Positions 1 to 5,127 of a DNA stretch of 8,235 nt are shown here, piece by piece. The stretch is from Tissierellia bacterium. Lineage in GTDB: Bacteria > Bacillota > Clostridia > Tissierellales > Tepidimicrobiaceae. The translations under genes and the position numbers were made by a program. Under the pieces are notes generated by a model. It had not been told where the DNA came from. It saw only the letters and a list, made by a program, of their open reading frames with translations, and ran no database searches. The DNA lies in the NCBI GenBank assembly GCA_012798935.1, contig JAAZMG010000129.1, positions 1 to 8,235 on the forward strand. The letters run 5' to 3'. Position 1 is the stretch's first letter. Each line of letters starts with the position of its first letter.

Positions 1-93
1 CCAGGGGATGTAGAACAAAATAAAGATTTTATAACATATCTTATTAAAATTGCTAAAGGAATAGATGATAATATAATATCAAGTGATAATTAA
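1..93 (+). CDS. C-terminal end of an unidentified protein (partial)
   Basis: An open frame enters from the left edge and runs 30 codons to a TAA at 91-93. The visible tail is hydrophilic and lysine/aspartate-rich (it begins PGDVEQNKDF and ends IISSDN), with no motif I recognise. A hairpin 13 bases after the stop closes the transcript, which supports this being a genuine gene end. No function can be assigned from 30 residues. Confidence 0.6.
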   Translation, partial: PGDVEQNKDFITYLIKIAKGIDDNIISSDN

Positions 94-106
94 TGGCAAA
101 AATGGT

Positions 107-139
107 GGAATGACCTTTAAGTCATTCCCTAATATTTTT
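107..139. terminator. Bidirectional intrinsic terminator between convergent genes
   Basis: An 8-bp perfect stem (GGAATGAC at 107-114, GTCATTCC at 121-128) encloses a 6-base loop. On the plus strand it is followed by a T-rich run at 133-139; on the minus strand by a TTTTT run (complement of 98-102). It therefore can end both the gene finishing at 93 and the minus-strand vWA gene, whose TGA stop (122-124) lies inside the right arm. Confidence 0.75.
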
Positions 140-727
140 CCTTGAATTATTTCTTATTTCCAATACGCTATCGTGTACAATATCATACATGGACTCAACA
201 CCAGATTCTGAAGCTTCAAAGCTATATGCATTATTCATGTCAATTCCAATATTATTAGCTTCCTTTGCAGTATCAATATTTGCACCAAGAAATATGAATT
301 CCCAATCATGTTTTTCCTGTTGATGTTGTATAAGTTGTTTTATATTTTCATAAGTAAATTCACGGCTTGAATTTTCCATACCATCTGTTGTTATAATAAA
401 TATAATTTTGCCTGGTCGTTCATCTTCACTTGTTTTTGATAATCTATAATTTACATCTATGATAGTCTTTCCTACTGCATCTAGTAGCGCAGTACTTCCT
501 CTTACATAATACTCCTTATCTGTTAGTTTTACTTTGTTAATATCTACACCATTCCATAGTATTTCATATTTATCATCAAATAGAACTGTTGTTACAATGG
601 CTTTTCCTTCTAATTGTTTTTGTTTATCAATAAAAGCATTAAATCCCCCAATTGTATCACTTTCAAGTCCAGCCATGGATCCACTTCTATCTAGTAGGAA
701 AATAATTTCTGTTAAATCCATATTCAT
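122..727 (-). CDS. Small vWA-domain protein, TerY-like, with intact MIDAS
   Basis: This 201-residue protein is essentially one von Willebrand factor A domain. The metal-ion-dependent adhesion site is complete: DRSGS (D13, S15, S17), a threonine in STALLDAVG (T79) and the aspartate of TTDGMEN (D115). The stretch DTIGGFNAFIDKQK and the later FLGANIDTAKEA are typical of the cytoplasmic TerY-like vWA proteins of bacteria. It has no signal peptide or membrane segment, so it probably acts inside the cell as a metal-dependent protein-binding module. An ATG nine bases upstream (736) directly abuts the AAGG of the ribosome binding site, whereas the ATG at 727 lies 9 bases from it, so I chose 727. It is divergent from the HTH-like gene at 828. 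From memory, families like these two occur near each other in Firmicutes, sometimes with macro domains, but the partner and biological role are unknown. Domain call is firm; function is not. Confidence 0.9.
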   Translation of the reverse strand: MNMDLTEIIFLLDRSGSMAGLESDTIGGFNAFIDKQKQLEGKAIVTTVLFDDKYEILWNGVDINKVKLTDKEYYVRGSTALLDAVGKTIIDVNYRLSKTSEDERPGKIIFIITTDGMENSSREFTYENIKQLIQHQQEKHDWEFIFLGANIDTAKEANNIGIDMNNAYSFEASESGVESMYDIVHDSVLEIRNNSRKNIRE

Positions 728-759
728 ACTTATCATCCTTTCAGTTTTCTTATATGATA

Positions 760-768
760 TGGTATAAT
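760..768 (+). promoter_or_regulatory. Extended -10 promoter for the gene at 828
   Basis: TGGTATAAT matches the extended -10 pattern TGnTATAAT exactly. No good -35 is present at 16-18 bases upstream, which fits an extended -10 promoter. Transcription would start near 775, giving a leader of about 50 bases that contains the hairpin at 794-810. The minus-strand vWA gene must have its promoter in the same 90-base interval, but I cannot place it convincingly. Confidence 0.55.
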
Positions 769-793
769 ATTACCAAAACATATCCATTATTTG

Positions 794-810
794 GTCGCTT
801 AACAAGCGAC
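794..810 (+). promoter_or_regulatory. Perfect inverted repeat in the 5' leader, next to the ribosome binding site
   Basis: GTCGCTT-AAC-AAGCGAC is a perfect 7-bp inverted repeat with a 3-base centre, unusually GC-rich for this region. It ends 5 bases before the G-rich ribosome binding site (GGGGGGAGG, 816-824) of the gene at 828. No U-run follows, so it is not a terminator. It could be an operator for one or both divergent genes, or an RNA hairpin affecting translation start. Which one is inference. Confidence 0.5.
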
Positions 811-827
811 ATTTAGGGGGGAGGTTT

Positions 828-1331
828 ATGTTTGATAAAAAACTTTTAATAGAATTGCAGGAATATATAGATATCCATGTGAAAGAAGATATAATTGAAT
901 ATTGTGATGTAATATATCCTGAAAAAACTTTTTACGAAGAAATACATAAAGATCAATTAAAGGATTTTATAAAAAACAAACGTAAACCCAAATTTAATCA
1001 AGTACTATTTAGTTTTATTGATAAAAAAGGTGAAAGTGACTCGGAAGTTTATAAAAGAGCAGGAATTGATCGTAGACACTTTTCAAAAATACGTTCCGAT
1101 CCTAATTATTGTATTGGAAAAAATTCAGCTATTGCTCTTGCATTAGCTCTTGAATTAAATATAGAACAAACAGATGAACTATTAAGTGCTGCTGGTTATA
1201 CTTTATCTGATAGTGATATATTTGATTTAGTAATTCAATTTTGTATAGAGAGAAAAATATATAATATATATGATGTCAATCAAGCTTTAGACTATTTTAG
1301 TTTAAAGCCATTGATTGGAGTATCAGAATAG
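828..1331 (+). CDS. Protein with Firmicutes HTH-like C-terminal helical domain
   Basis: A 167-residue soluble protein. The N-terminal third (1-55) is charged, has no familiar motif and looks helical. From about residue 58 the sequence has the pattern of a conserved Firmicutes domain: FIDKKGESDSEVYKRAGIDR, HFSKIRS, then NSAIALALALELN and LLSAAGYTLSDSD. Its order of helices resembles a lambda-repressor/XRE fold. From memory the same domain is fused to the C-terminus of some macro-domain (ADP-ribose-binding) proteins, or stands alone as here. The ATG at 828 follows a very strong ribosome binding site with a short 3-base gap. Divergent from the vWA gene; 24 bases before the nitroreductase gene with no terminator between, so read-through is likely. 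Whether it binds DNA or a protein partner cannot be told; the alternative is an adaptor for the vWA protein. Confidence 0.8.
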   Translation: MFDKKLLIELQEYIDIHVKEDIIEYCDVIYPEKTFYEEIHKDQLKDFIKNKRKPKFNQVLFSFIDKKGESDSEVYKRAGIDRRHFSKIRSDPNYCIGKNSAIALALALELNIEQTDELLSAAGYTLSDSDIFDLVIQFCIERKIYNIYDVNQALDYFSLKPLIGVSE

Positions 1332-1355
1332 TCAATTATTAAAAAGGAGGTATAT

Positions 1356-1871
1356 ATGATGGATGTTTTATCTGCAATACAAGGAAGGAGAAGTATAAGA
1401 AAATATAAGGATAAACCTGTAGAGGAAGAAAAATTACAAAAAATATTGGAAGCTGCTAGGCTTTCTCCCTCGGCAAGGAATCAGCAAAACTGGAAATTCA
1501 TTGTTGTAAGAAACCCAGAAACAAGAGAAAAGCTTACTAATGAAGCCATAGGTCAGCCCTTTGTTGGAGAAGCTCCAATAATTTTAGTTTGCTGTGGTAC
1601 GGATCCAGAATCTATAATGAAATGTGGCCAACCCCGATATACTGTTGATTTATCCATTGCCACTGCATATATGATATTGGAAGCTTATGAATTAGGACTA
1701 GGTACCTGTTGGCTTGGCAGTTTTGATGAAAACAAGGTAAAAGAAATATTAGATATTCCAGAAAAGGTAAGAGTAGTTTCCATAACTCCACTAGGATATC
1801 CTGATGAATCACCTGCTCAAAAACCAAGAAAAGACCTAGATGAGATTGTTAGTTATGATAAATATGAGTAG
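1356..1871 (+). CDS. Nitroreductase-family FMN-dependent oxidoreductase
   Basis: A 171-residue protein with the hallmarks of the nitroreductase/FMN oxidoreductase family: the N-terminal RRSIRKY (residues 11-17) that contacts the FMN phosphate, SPSARNQQNWKF (37-48), and the C-terminal half GLGTCWLGSF (114-123) followed by TPLGYPDESP (144-153). Such proteins use NAD(P)H and FMN, usually as a homodimer, to reduce nitro compounds, quinones or other acceptors; the natural substrate cannot be read from sequence. It is at the short end of the family, which is usual for clostridial members. GGAGG ends 5 bases before the ATG at 1356 and 8 before a second ATG at 1359; the latter spacing is as good, so the protein may lack the first Met. 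No extra cysteine cluster for an iron-sulfur domain is present. Confidence 0.92.
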   Translation: MMDVLSAIQGRRSIRKYKDKPVEEEKLQKILEAARLSPSARNQQNWKFIVVRNPETREKLTNEAIGQPFVGEAPIILVCCGTDPESIMKCGQPRYTVDLSIATAYMILEAYELGLGTCWLGSFDENKVKEILDIPEKVRVVSITPLGYPDESPAQKPRKDLDEIVSYDKYE

Positions 1872-1925
1872 TATATATTTATGATTAATACAAATAAGCT
1901 ATAGATCTAGAAAGGGGAACAGTAT

Positions 1926-2216
1926 ATGATAAAGAATTTGAAAGGGATAAAACCAAATATTCATGAAGATACTTTTATAGCAGAAAGTGCCTTAGTAATT
2001 GGAGCTATAATATTAAATAAAGCAGTTATTGGAGACAATTGTATAATTGGGGCAGGAGCCGTAATAACTGAAGAAAAAATAATCCCTCCAAATTCTTTAG
2101 TATTAGGAGTACCAGGAAAGGTAGTTAGGCAGGTGACAGAAGAAGAAATCAAAGCTGTGAAAGATAATGCTATAAGATATTATGAATTATATAAAAAATA
2201 TTATGTTACTTTTTAA
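1926..2216 (+). pseudogene. Internally deleted gamma-carbonic anhydrase-like (YrdA/PaaY) beta-helix protein
   Basis: The open frame gives 96 residues. Both ends match the gamma-carbonic anhydrase/hexapeptide-repeat family: the start (KPNIHEDTFIAESALVIG, 9-26) is the usual N-terminal cap and first coil, and the rest (AIILNKAVIGDNCIIGAGAV, then PPNSLVLGVPGKVVR and TEEEI) is the usual last coils and C-terminal helix. Family members are about 165-175 residues. Roughly 75 residues are missing between residues 26 and 27 without a frame change. The missing part carries the three zinc-binding histidines and most coils, so zinc catalysis should be lost. A good ribosome binding site (GAAAGGGG) precedes the ATG, so it may still be translated. 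It follows the nitroreductase by 54 bases and ends the unit at the terminator at 2258. Family recognition is confident; the size of the loss is from memory of the family. Confidence 0.8.
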
Positions 2217-2257
2217 GTATAGCTGAGAAATAAATGATTGTATAGTTAAGGTAAAAG

Positions 2258-2295
2258 AAATTCTACAAACATTGTACAATGTTTGTAGAATTTTT
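2258..2295. terminator. Strong intrinsic terminator, 36-base perfect palindrome
   Basis: Bases 2258-2293 form a perfect palindrome centred on GTAC (2274-2277), continuing into a T-run (2291-2295). It folds to a stem of about 16 bp with a minimal loop. It lies 41 bases after the beta-helix gene and ends the nitroreductase unit. The left arm begins with an A-run, so it could also work on the minus strand, although no minus-strand gene approaches it. Confidence 0.85.
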
Positions 2296-2314
2296 CGTTT
2301 ACTTGAAGCATTTA

Positions 2315-2345
2315 TGGTATAGTGAAAAGGAGGGAAAAGGAAAGG
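2315..2345 (+). promoter_or_regulatory. Extended -10-like element followed by an orphan Shine-Dalgarno-like stretch
   Basis: TGGTATAGT (2315-2323) fits an extended -10, and AAAAGGAGGGAAAAGG follows (2326-2341). No ATG, GTG or TTG with a usable frame lies 5-12 bases downstream, so the apparent ribosome binding site serves no gene. This looks like the leader of a gene that has been lost, or an extra promoter for the restriction operon about 180 bases on. Weak evidence, recorded because the 305 bases between 2217 and 2521 hold no gene; the rest of that gap contains the terminator, an inverted repeat and a promoter, listed separately. Confidence 0.3.
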
Positions 2346-2382
2346 TTTGTAAGATAATTAAAAACTTTAAATTTACAAACCT
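2343..2382. repeat. Inverted repeat, 10-bp arms around a 20-base AT-rich centre
   Basis: AGGTTTGTAA (2343-2352) and TTACAAACCT (2373-2382) are perfect reverse complements, separated by 20 AT-rich bases. No T-run follows, so it is not a standard terminator. It ends 6 bases before the -35 of the restriction-operon promoter, so it could be a protein binding site or the hairpin of a short leader RNA. The core GTTTGTA is also in the terminator at 2258-2293, possibly by chance. Confidence 0.5.
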
Positions 2383-2388
2383 GACATA

Positions 2389-2417
2389 TTGACAAGGGAA
2401 CGATTGTTCGATAAAAT
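2389..2417 (+). promoter_or_regulatory. Sigma-A-type promoter for the restriction-modification operon
   Basis: A consensus -35 TTGACA (2389-2394), a 17-base spacer and a -10 TAAAAT (2412-2417, one mismatch) make this the best promoter in the window. Transcription would begin near 2424, leaving an AT-rich leader of about 98 bases before the methylase start. No other gene lies between, so the methylase and endonuclease are its natural targets. The spacer carries the LexA-like dyad described separately. Confidence 0.75.
2397..2410. promoter_or_regulatory. LexA (SOS) box-like operator inside the promoter spacer
   Basis: GGAACGATTGTTCG contains GAAC-N4-GTTC at 2398-2409, the core of the Gram-positive LexA/DinR box (CGAAC-N4-GTTCG; the outer left base is G instead of C, the outer right G matches). 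It sits entirely between the -35 and -10, where a bound repressor would block RNA polymerase. The match and placement are seen directly; LexA binding is inferred. Confidence 0.6.
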
Positions 2418-2521
2418 TTGATTAAATATATATTGCCATAAATTATAGATGTATATAACAAAGTATGATATTTTAATATAAGATAGTATATTTAATTGGA
2501 TGTTAGAAAAGAGGGATTATA

Positions 2522-3418
2522 TTGAAACAAGAAACTAGAATAGGGTTAAAACCTGTTGTAAAATGGGCTGGCGGTAAAAGACAATTATTATCAATAATAG
2601 ATAAAAACCTACCAATAGAATTAAAAAAAGGTGAAATAAAAACATACATAGAGCCATTTTTAGGTGGTGGTGCCATGTTTTTCCATATTGTTCAAAATTA
2701 TAATGTAGAAAAAGTAATACTAAACGATATTAATAAGGAATTAATGAATGTTTATAGGGTAATACGAGATGATGTAAATAGTTTAATAAAGTATTTAAAA
2801 AATGTTGAAGACGAATATTTATATCTTAATGATGAGAATAGAAAAAAATATTTTTATAATAAAAGACAAGATTACAATATGAACAAAAAGGAAGATGTAG
2901 AAACAGCTGGAAAGTTTATTTTTTTAAATAGGACTTGCTTTAATGGATTATATAGAGTGAACAAAAAAGGAGAGTTTAATGTACCATATGGTAGATATAA
3001 AAATCCTACAATTTTAGATGAAGTAAACTTAACAAATGTATCTCTTGTACTAAAGGATGTAAAATTATATAGCGTTGATTTTGAAAATATTAAAAAGTAT
3101 GTAGATGATAAAACATTTGTATATTTTGACCCACCCTATAGGCCATTAGATGCTACATCAAATTTTACATCTTATAGTAGAAGTCAGTTTAATGATGATG
3201 AGCAAAAAAGATTAAAGAATTTTTATGAGAAATTAGATAAAAAAGGAGCAAAGTTACTACTTAGCAACTCTGATCCTAAAAACACAGATGTAAATGATGA
3301 TTTTTTCGATAAACTTTATAGGGATTATAATATTAAAAGAGTTTTTGCAAACAGAATGATAAATTCAAATGGAAATAATAGAGGTAAGGTTACTGAGTTG
3401 TTGATATCTAATTATTAG
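2522..3418 (+). CDS. D12-class DNA adenine methyltransferase, DpnM/Dam type (likely GATC)
   Basis: A 298-residue N6-adenine methyltransferase of the alpha group. In order: VVKWAGGKRQL (12-22, start of the AdoMet pocket, motif X), EPFLGGGAMFF (44-54, motif I), an acidic residue in ILNDINKEL (66-74), the D12-family segment LNRTCFNGLYR plus GEFNVPYGRY (135-159), and the catalytic FDPPYRPLD (202-210, motif IV). The DPPYRPLD form is typical of DpnM/MboI-type and Dam enzymes, which methylate adenine in GATC; specificity is inferred from this and from the endonuclease next door. The start is TTG at 2522, six bases after GAGGG, with no better ATG in frame; slow initiation may matter for balance. It lies 11 bases before the endonuclease gene, whose ribosome binding site overlaps this stop codon. 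It would protect host DNA. The region is visibly more AT-rich than the genes to the right, consistent with horizontal gain. Confidence 0.95.
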   Translation: MKQETRIGLKPVVKWAGGKRQLLSIIDKNLPIELKKGEIKTYIEPFLGGGAMFFHIVQNYNVEKVILNDINKELMNVYRVIRDDVNSLIKYLKNVEDEYLYLNDENRKKYFYNKRQDYNMNKKEDVETAGKFIFLNRTCFNGLYRVNKKGEFNVPYGRYKNPTILDEVNLTNVSLVLKDVKLYSVDFENIKKYVDDKTFVYFDPPYRPLDATSNFTSYSRSQFNDDEQKRLKNFYEKLDKKGAKLLLSNSDPKNTDVNDDFFDKLYRDYNIKRVFANRMINSNGNNRGKVTELLISNY

Positions 3419-3429
3419 GGAGGATTCTA

Positions 3430-4350
3430 TTGATATTTTTGGAAACATATAGAAGACTTGGGTTAGTAGATGAAAATAATATTTTTGAATATTTAATAAG
3501 TACATTAAAGGATTCTAATCAGACATTTGATTATTTTGTAGATTGGGGTACAGTATTTAATAATGTTGGAGAAATTGAAAAACAATTAAATATTTTAAAC
3601 TATCTAATTGGGAAAGAAAATATAAAAGATGAATTTGGATTGCTTATAAAAGAATATCCTGAAATAGTAAATGTAATTCCAGTGCTTTTAGCAATAAGAG
3701 CAAAAAGTTTAAAAGTACTAATTGATTATAAACAAAAAGATTGGGTTTATAAGGAATACTTTTTCAGAAAGAAGTCTAAGTATTCTGATGAAGAAATTGA
3801 TGATATTATAGAATTTTGTCAGCTTTCGGGATTTTTAAAATTGTTTAAGAAGAAAAAAATAAAAAATCTAGTTGATTATTGTATTGGGATGGAAGTTGGA
3901 ATAGGGACTAATGGCAGGAAAAATAGAAGTGGAGATATTATGGAAGGGATAATGGATTGGCATGTAAAAAATACTTGTGATAAATTAAATTTACAATACA
4001 TAAAACATGGAAATAAAATGGATACAATGAAAAATTGGGGGATTAATTTACCAATAGATGAGGCAAATAGAATACATGATTTTATAATAAACAGGGATGG
4101 GAAATTGGTTATAATTGAAACTAATTTCTATTCTGCATCAGGCTCTAAATTGAAGGCAACTGTTGGCGAATATCAAGAACTTTATAAATTTTTAAAAGAT
4201 AAGGAGGAAATAGATTCTTTTATTTGGATAACTGATGGAATTGGTTGGGAAACTACTCAGAGCTCTTTGAAGGAGGCATTTGGTATATTGGATTATTTAT
4301 TTAATATTAAATTAGTTTCTGAAGGTGCATTAGAAGAAGTCTTAAAGTAG
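3430..4350 (+). CDS. DpnII/MboI-family type II restriction endonuclease (likely GATC)
   Basis: A 306-residue type II restriction enzyme predicted to cut unmethylated GATC. Family marks are MEVGIGTNGRKNRSGDIME (154-172) and the nuclease core: the aspartate in RIHDFII (D217), then IIETNFYSASGSKLKATVGEY (228-248), where E230-T-N232 takes the place of the ExK half of a PD-(D/E)xK site, as in other DpnII/MboI enzymes. The N-terminal 150 residues are helical and less conserved. Slightly longer than the 276-288 residues of MboI and DpnII. Start is TTG at 3430; GGGAGG (3418-3423), overlapping the methylase stop, gives a 6-base gap. Methylase-first order with translational coupling fits the need to protect before cutting. 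By eye I find 12 GATC sites in this window, one of them in the restriction genes (about 3272). No frame damage, so the pair looks functional. Confidence 0.93.
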   Translation: MIFLETYRRLGLVDENNIFEYLISTLKDSNQTFDYFVDWGTVFNNVGEIEKQLNILNYLIGKENIKDEFGLLIKEYPEIVNVIPVLLAIRAKSLKVLIDYKQKDWVYKEYFFRKKSKYSDEEIDDIIEFCQLSGFLKLFKKKKIKNLVDYCIGMEVGIGTNGRKNRSGDIMEGIMDWHVKNTCDKLNLQYIKHGNKMDTMKNWGINLPIDEANRIHDFIINRDGKLVIIETNFYSASGSKLKATVGEYQELYKFLKDKEEIDSFIWITDGIGWETTQSSLKEAFGILDYLFNIKLVSEGALEEVLK

Positions 4351-4360
4351 GGGGATGTAA

Positions 4361-4811
4361 GTGGAAAATAAAGTTATATATGGTCATTGTAACCATAAAA
4401 TAATAAGAAGCAAATATTTCAATCATCTTGAAACATATCATTTAGATGAATATTTAAAAACCGTAGATAGAATTATTAGAATGAATAATGAAGGATATAC
4501 TATTTTTGAAATAGCAGAAAAAACCAATACTACTAGTAATGTAGTTTTAAGTAGACTAAAAGAACTTAAAAATAGAGGTTATGAAATTAAAGAACCATTA
4601 AAAGTTTCAATTTTGGAACCTAAAGACTTTAAACTAAATGCAACTACTTTGTGGAGTTTCCCAGTGATGGGAATCGTGGTGATTTGTCTTTATTATACAT
4701 AAAAGAATTTTTAAAGGCAATGGAGGATGTAGCTGCTGAATCCTATAGAGTATTAAAAAGAAATAAATATTGTGCAATACTTATAGGAGATACTCGCAGG
4801 AATAAACATGT
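4361..4811 (+). pseudogene. Remnant of a second DNA methyltransferase (TTLWSFP / ILIGDTR type)
   Basis: GTG at 4361, five bases after GGGGA and 11 after the endonuclease, makes this the third gene of the operon. Residues 1-30 have a zinc-finger-like spacing (C10, H12, H22, H27), 34-75 look like a helix-turn-helix (NEGYTIFEIAEKTNTTSNVV), and 96-101 read TLWSFP, typical of a class of DNA methyltransferases that carry TTxWSFPxRGxW. The frame then goes off and stops at 4700-4702. In the next frame the match resumes: FPSDGNRGDLSLL, FLKAMEDVAAESYRVLK and CAILIGDTRRNKH. The cause seems to be one T lost in the TTT at 4657-4659. In addition about a hundred or more residues are missing between WSFP and GDLS, including the AdoMet motif and catalytic DPPY/HPPY, and the C-terminus is gone after KH. 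It cannot be an active methylase. The N-terminal DNA-binding part could still be made as a 113-residue protein. Confidence 0.75.
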
Positions 4812-4994
4812 GGAAAGATATATAGGGAGCTAGGATTAAAAGATAAATTAGAAGATATGACTTTAGATGAAAAAATCAAACTATTAGCTACAGATGGTAT
4901 GTTGGTGAAAAGGCCTATTTTAGTAGGTGAAGGCCTTGTTTTAGTAGGATTTAAAAAAGAAGAATGGGATAGGAGTATATTAAATGAAGATTAA
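4812..4994 (+). pseudogene. 3' half of an ArsC/Spx-family (arsenate-reductase-like) gene, 5' half lost
   Basis: Sixty codons followed by TAA (4992-4994) read GKIYRELGLKDKLEDM, then LLATDGMLVKRPILVGEG and LVGFKKEEW. This is the standard second half of small ArsC/Spx/YffB-like thioredoxin-fold proteins (about 115-120 residues; SGKxYRE, SDGMLxKRP and VGFKxxEW are family marks). The first half, with the CxxC/CxxS active site, is absent. The frame begins at the exact point where the methyltransferase remnant ends (about 4809-4812), so a deletion fused the two genes in different frames. No start codon with a ribosome binding site exists (the only in-frame ATG, 4857, has none). Non-functional. The 80 bases after it, up to about 5076, hold nothing I recognise. 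Confidence 0.75.
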
Positions 4995-5127
4995 TTTTGC
5001 TAAGACATAGGAGTCAATTCAAACCGTCTTCCTTTTTTTGGAGCATTTAGTGTAAAAAGAAGGACTTTAGTGAAAAATGTATCAAAGACAATTTATATTA
5101 TCTGCACCTTGGAGGGAAAACATCAAT

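Noticed and set aside
534..767. 77-codon plus-strand frame opposite the vWA gene
   Set aside because: Lies antisense to a clear vWA gene, has no ribosome binding site and no recognisable motif; a shadow frame.
2303..2392. 29-codon frame from TTG through the inverted repeat
   Set aside because: No ribosome binding site before the TTG, and the purine run falls inside the frame rather than before it.
2433..2459. Second promoter TTGCCA ... TATAAC before the methylase
   Set aside because: Spacer is 15 bases and the -10 is imperfect; the promoter at 2389-2417 is far better.
2500..2538. 12-codon ATG frame overlapping the methylase start, as a possible leader peptide
   Set aside because: No ribosome binding site upstream and no sign of attenuation structures; the GAGGG it contains better serves the methylase TTG.
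4361..4702. Annotating the 113-residue frame as an intact transcription regulator (controller protein)
   Set aside because: Its last dozen residues are out of frame relative to clear methyltransferase sequence that resumes in the next frame, so a broken methyltransferase is the simpler reading; the alternative is kept as a finding.
5000..5045. Possible terminator after the ArsC remnant (AAGAC ... GTCTT then a T-run)
   Set aside because: Only a 5-bp stem with a loop of about 25 bases; too weak to claim.
5050..5077. Repeated TTTAGTG-AAAA-like pieces before the radical SAM gene
   Set aside because: Two short 7-base copies in AT-rich DNA are expected by chance; no further copies.
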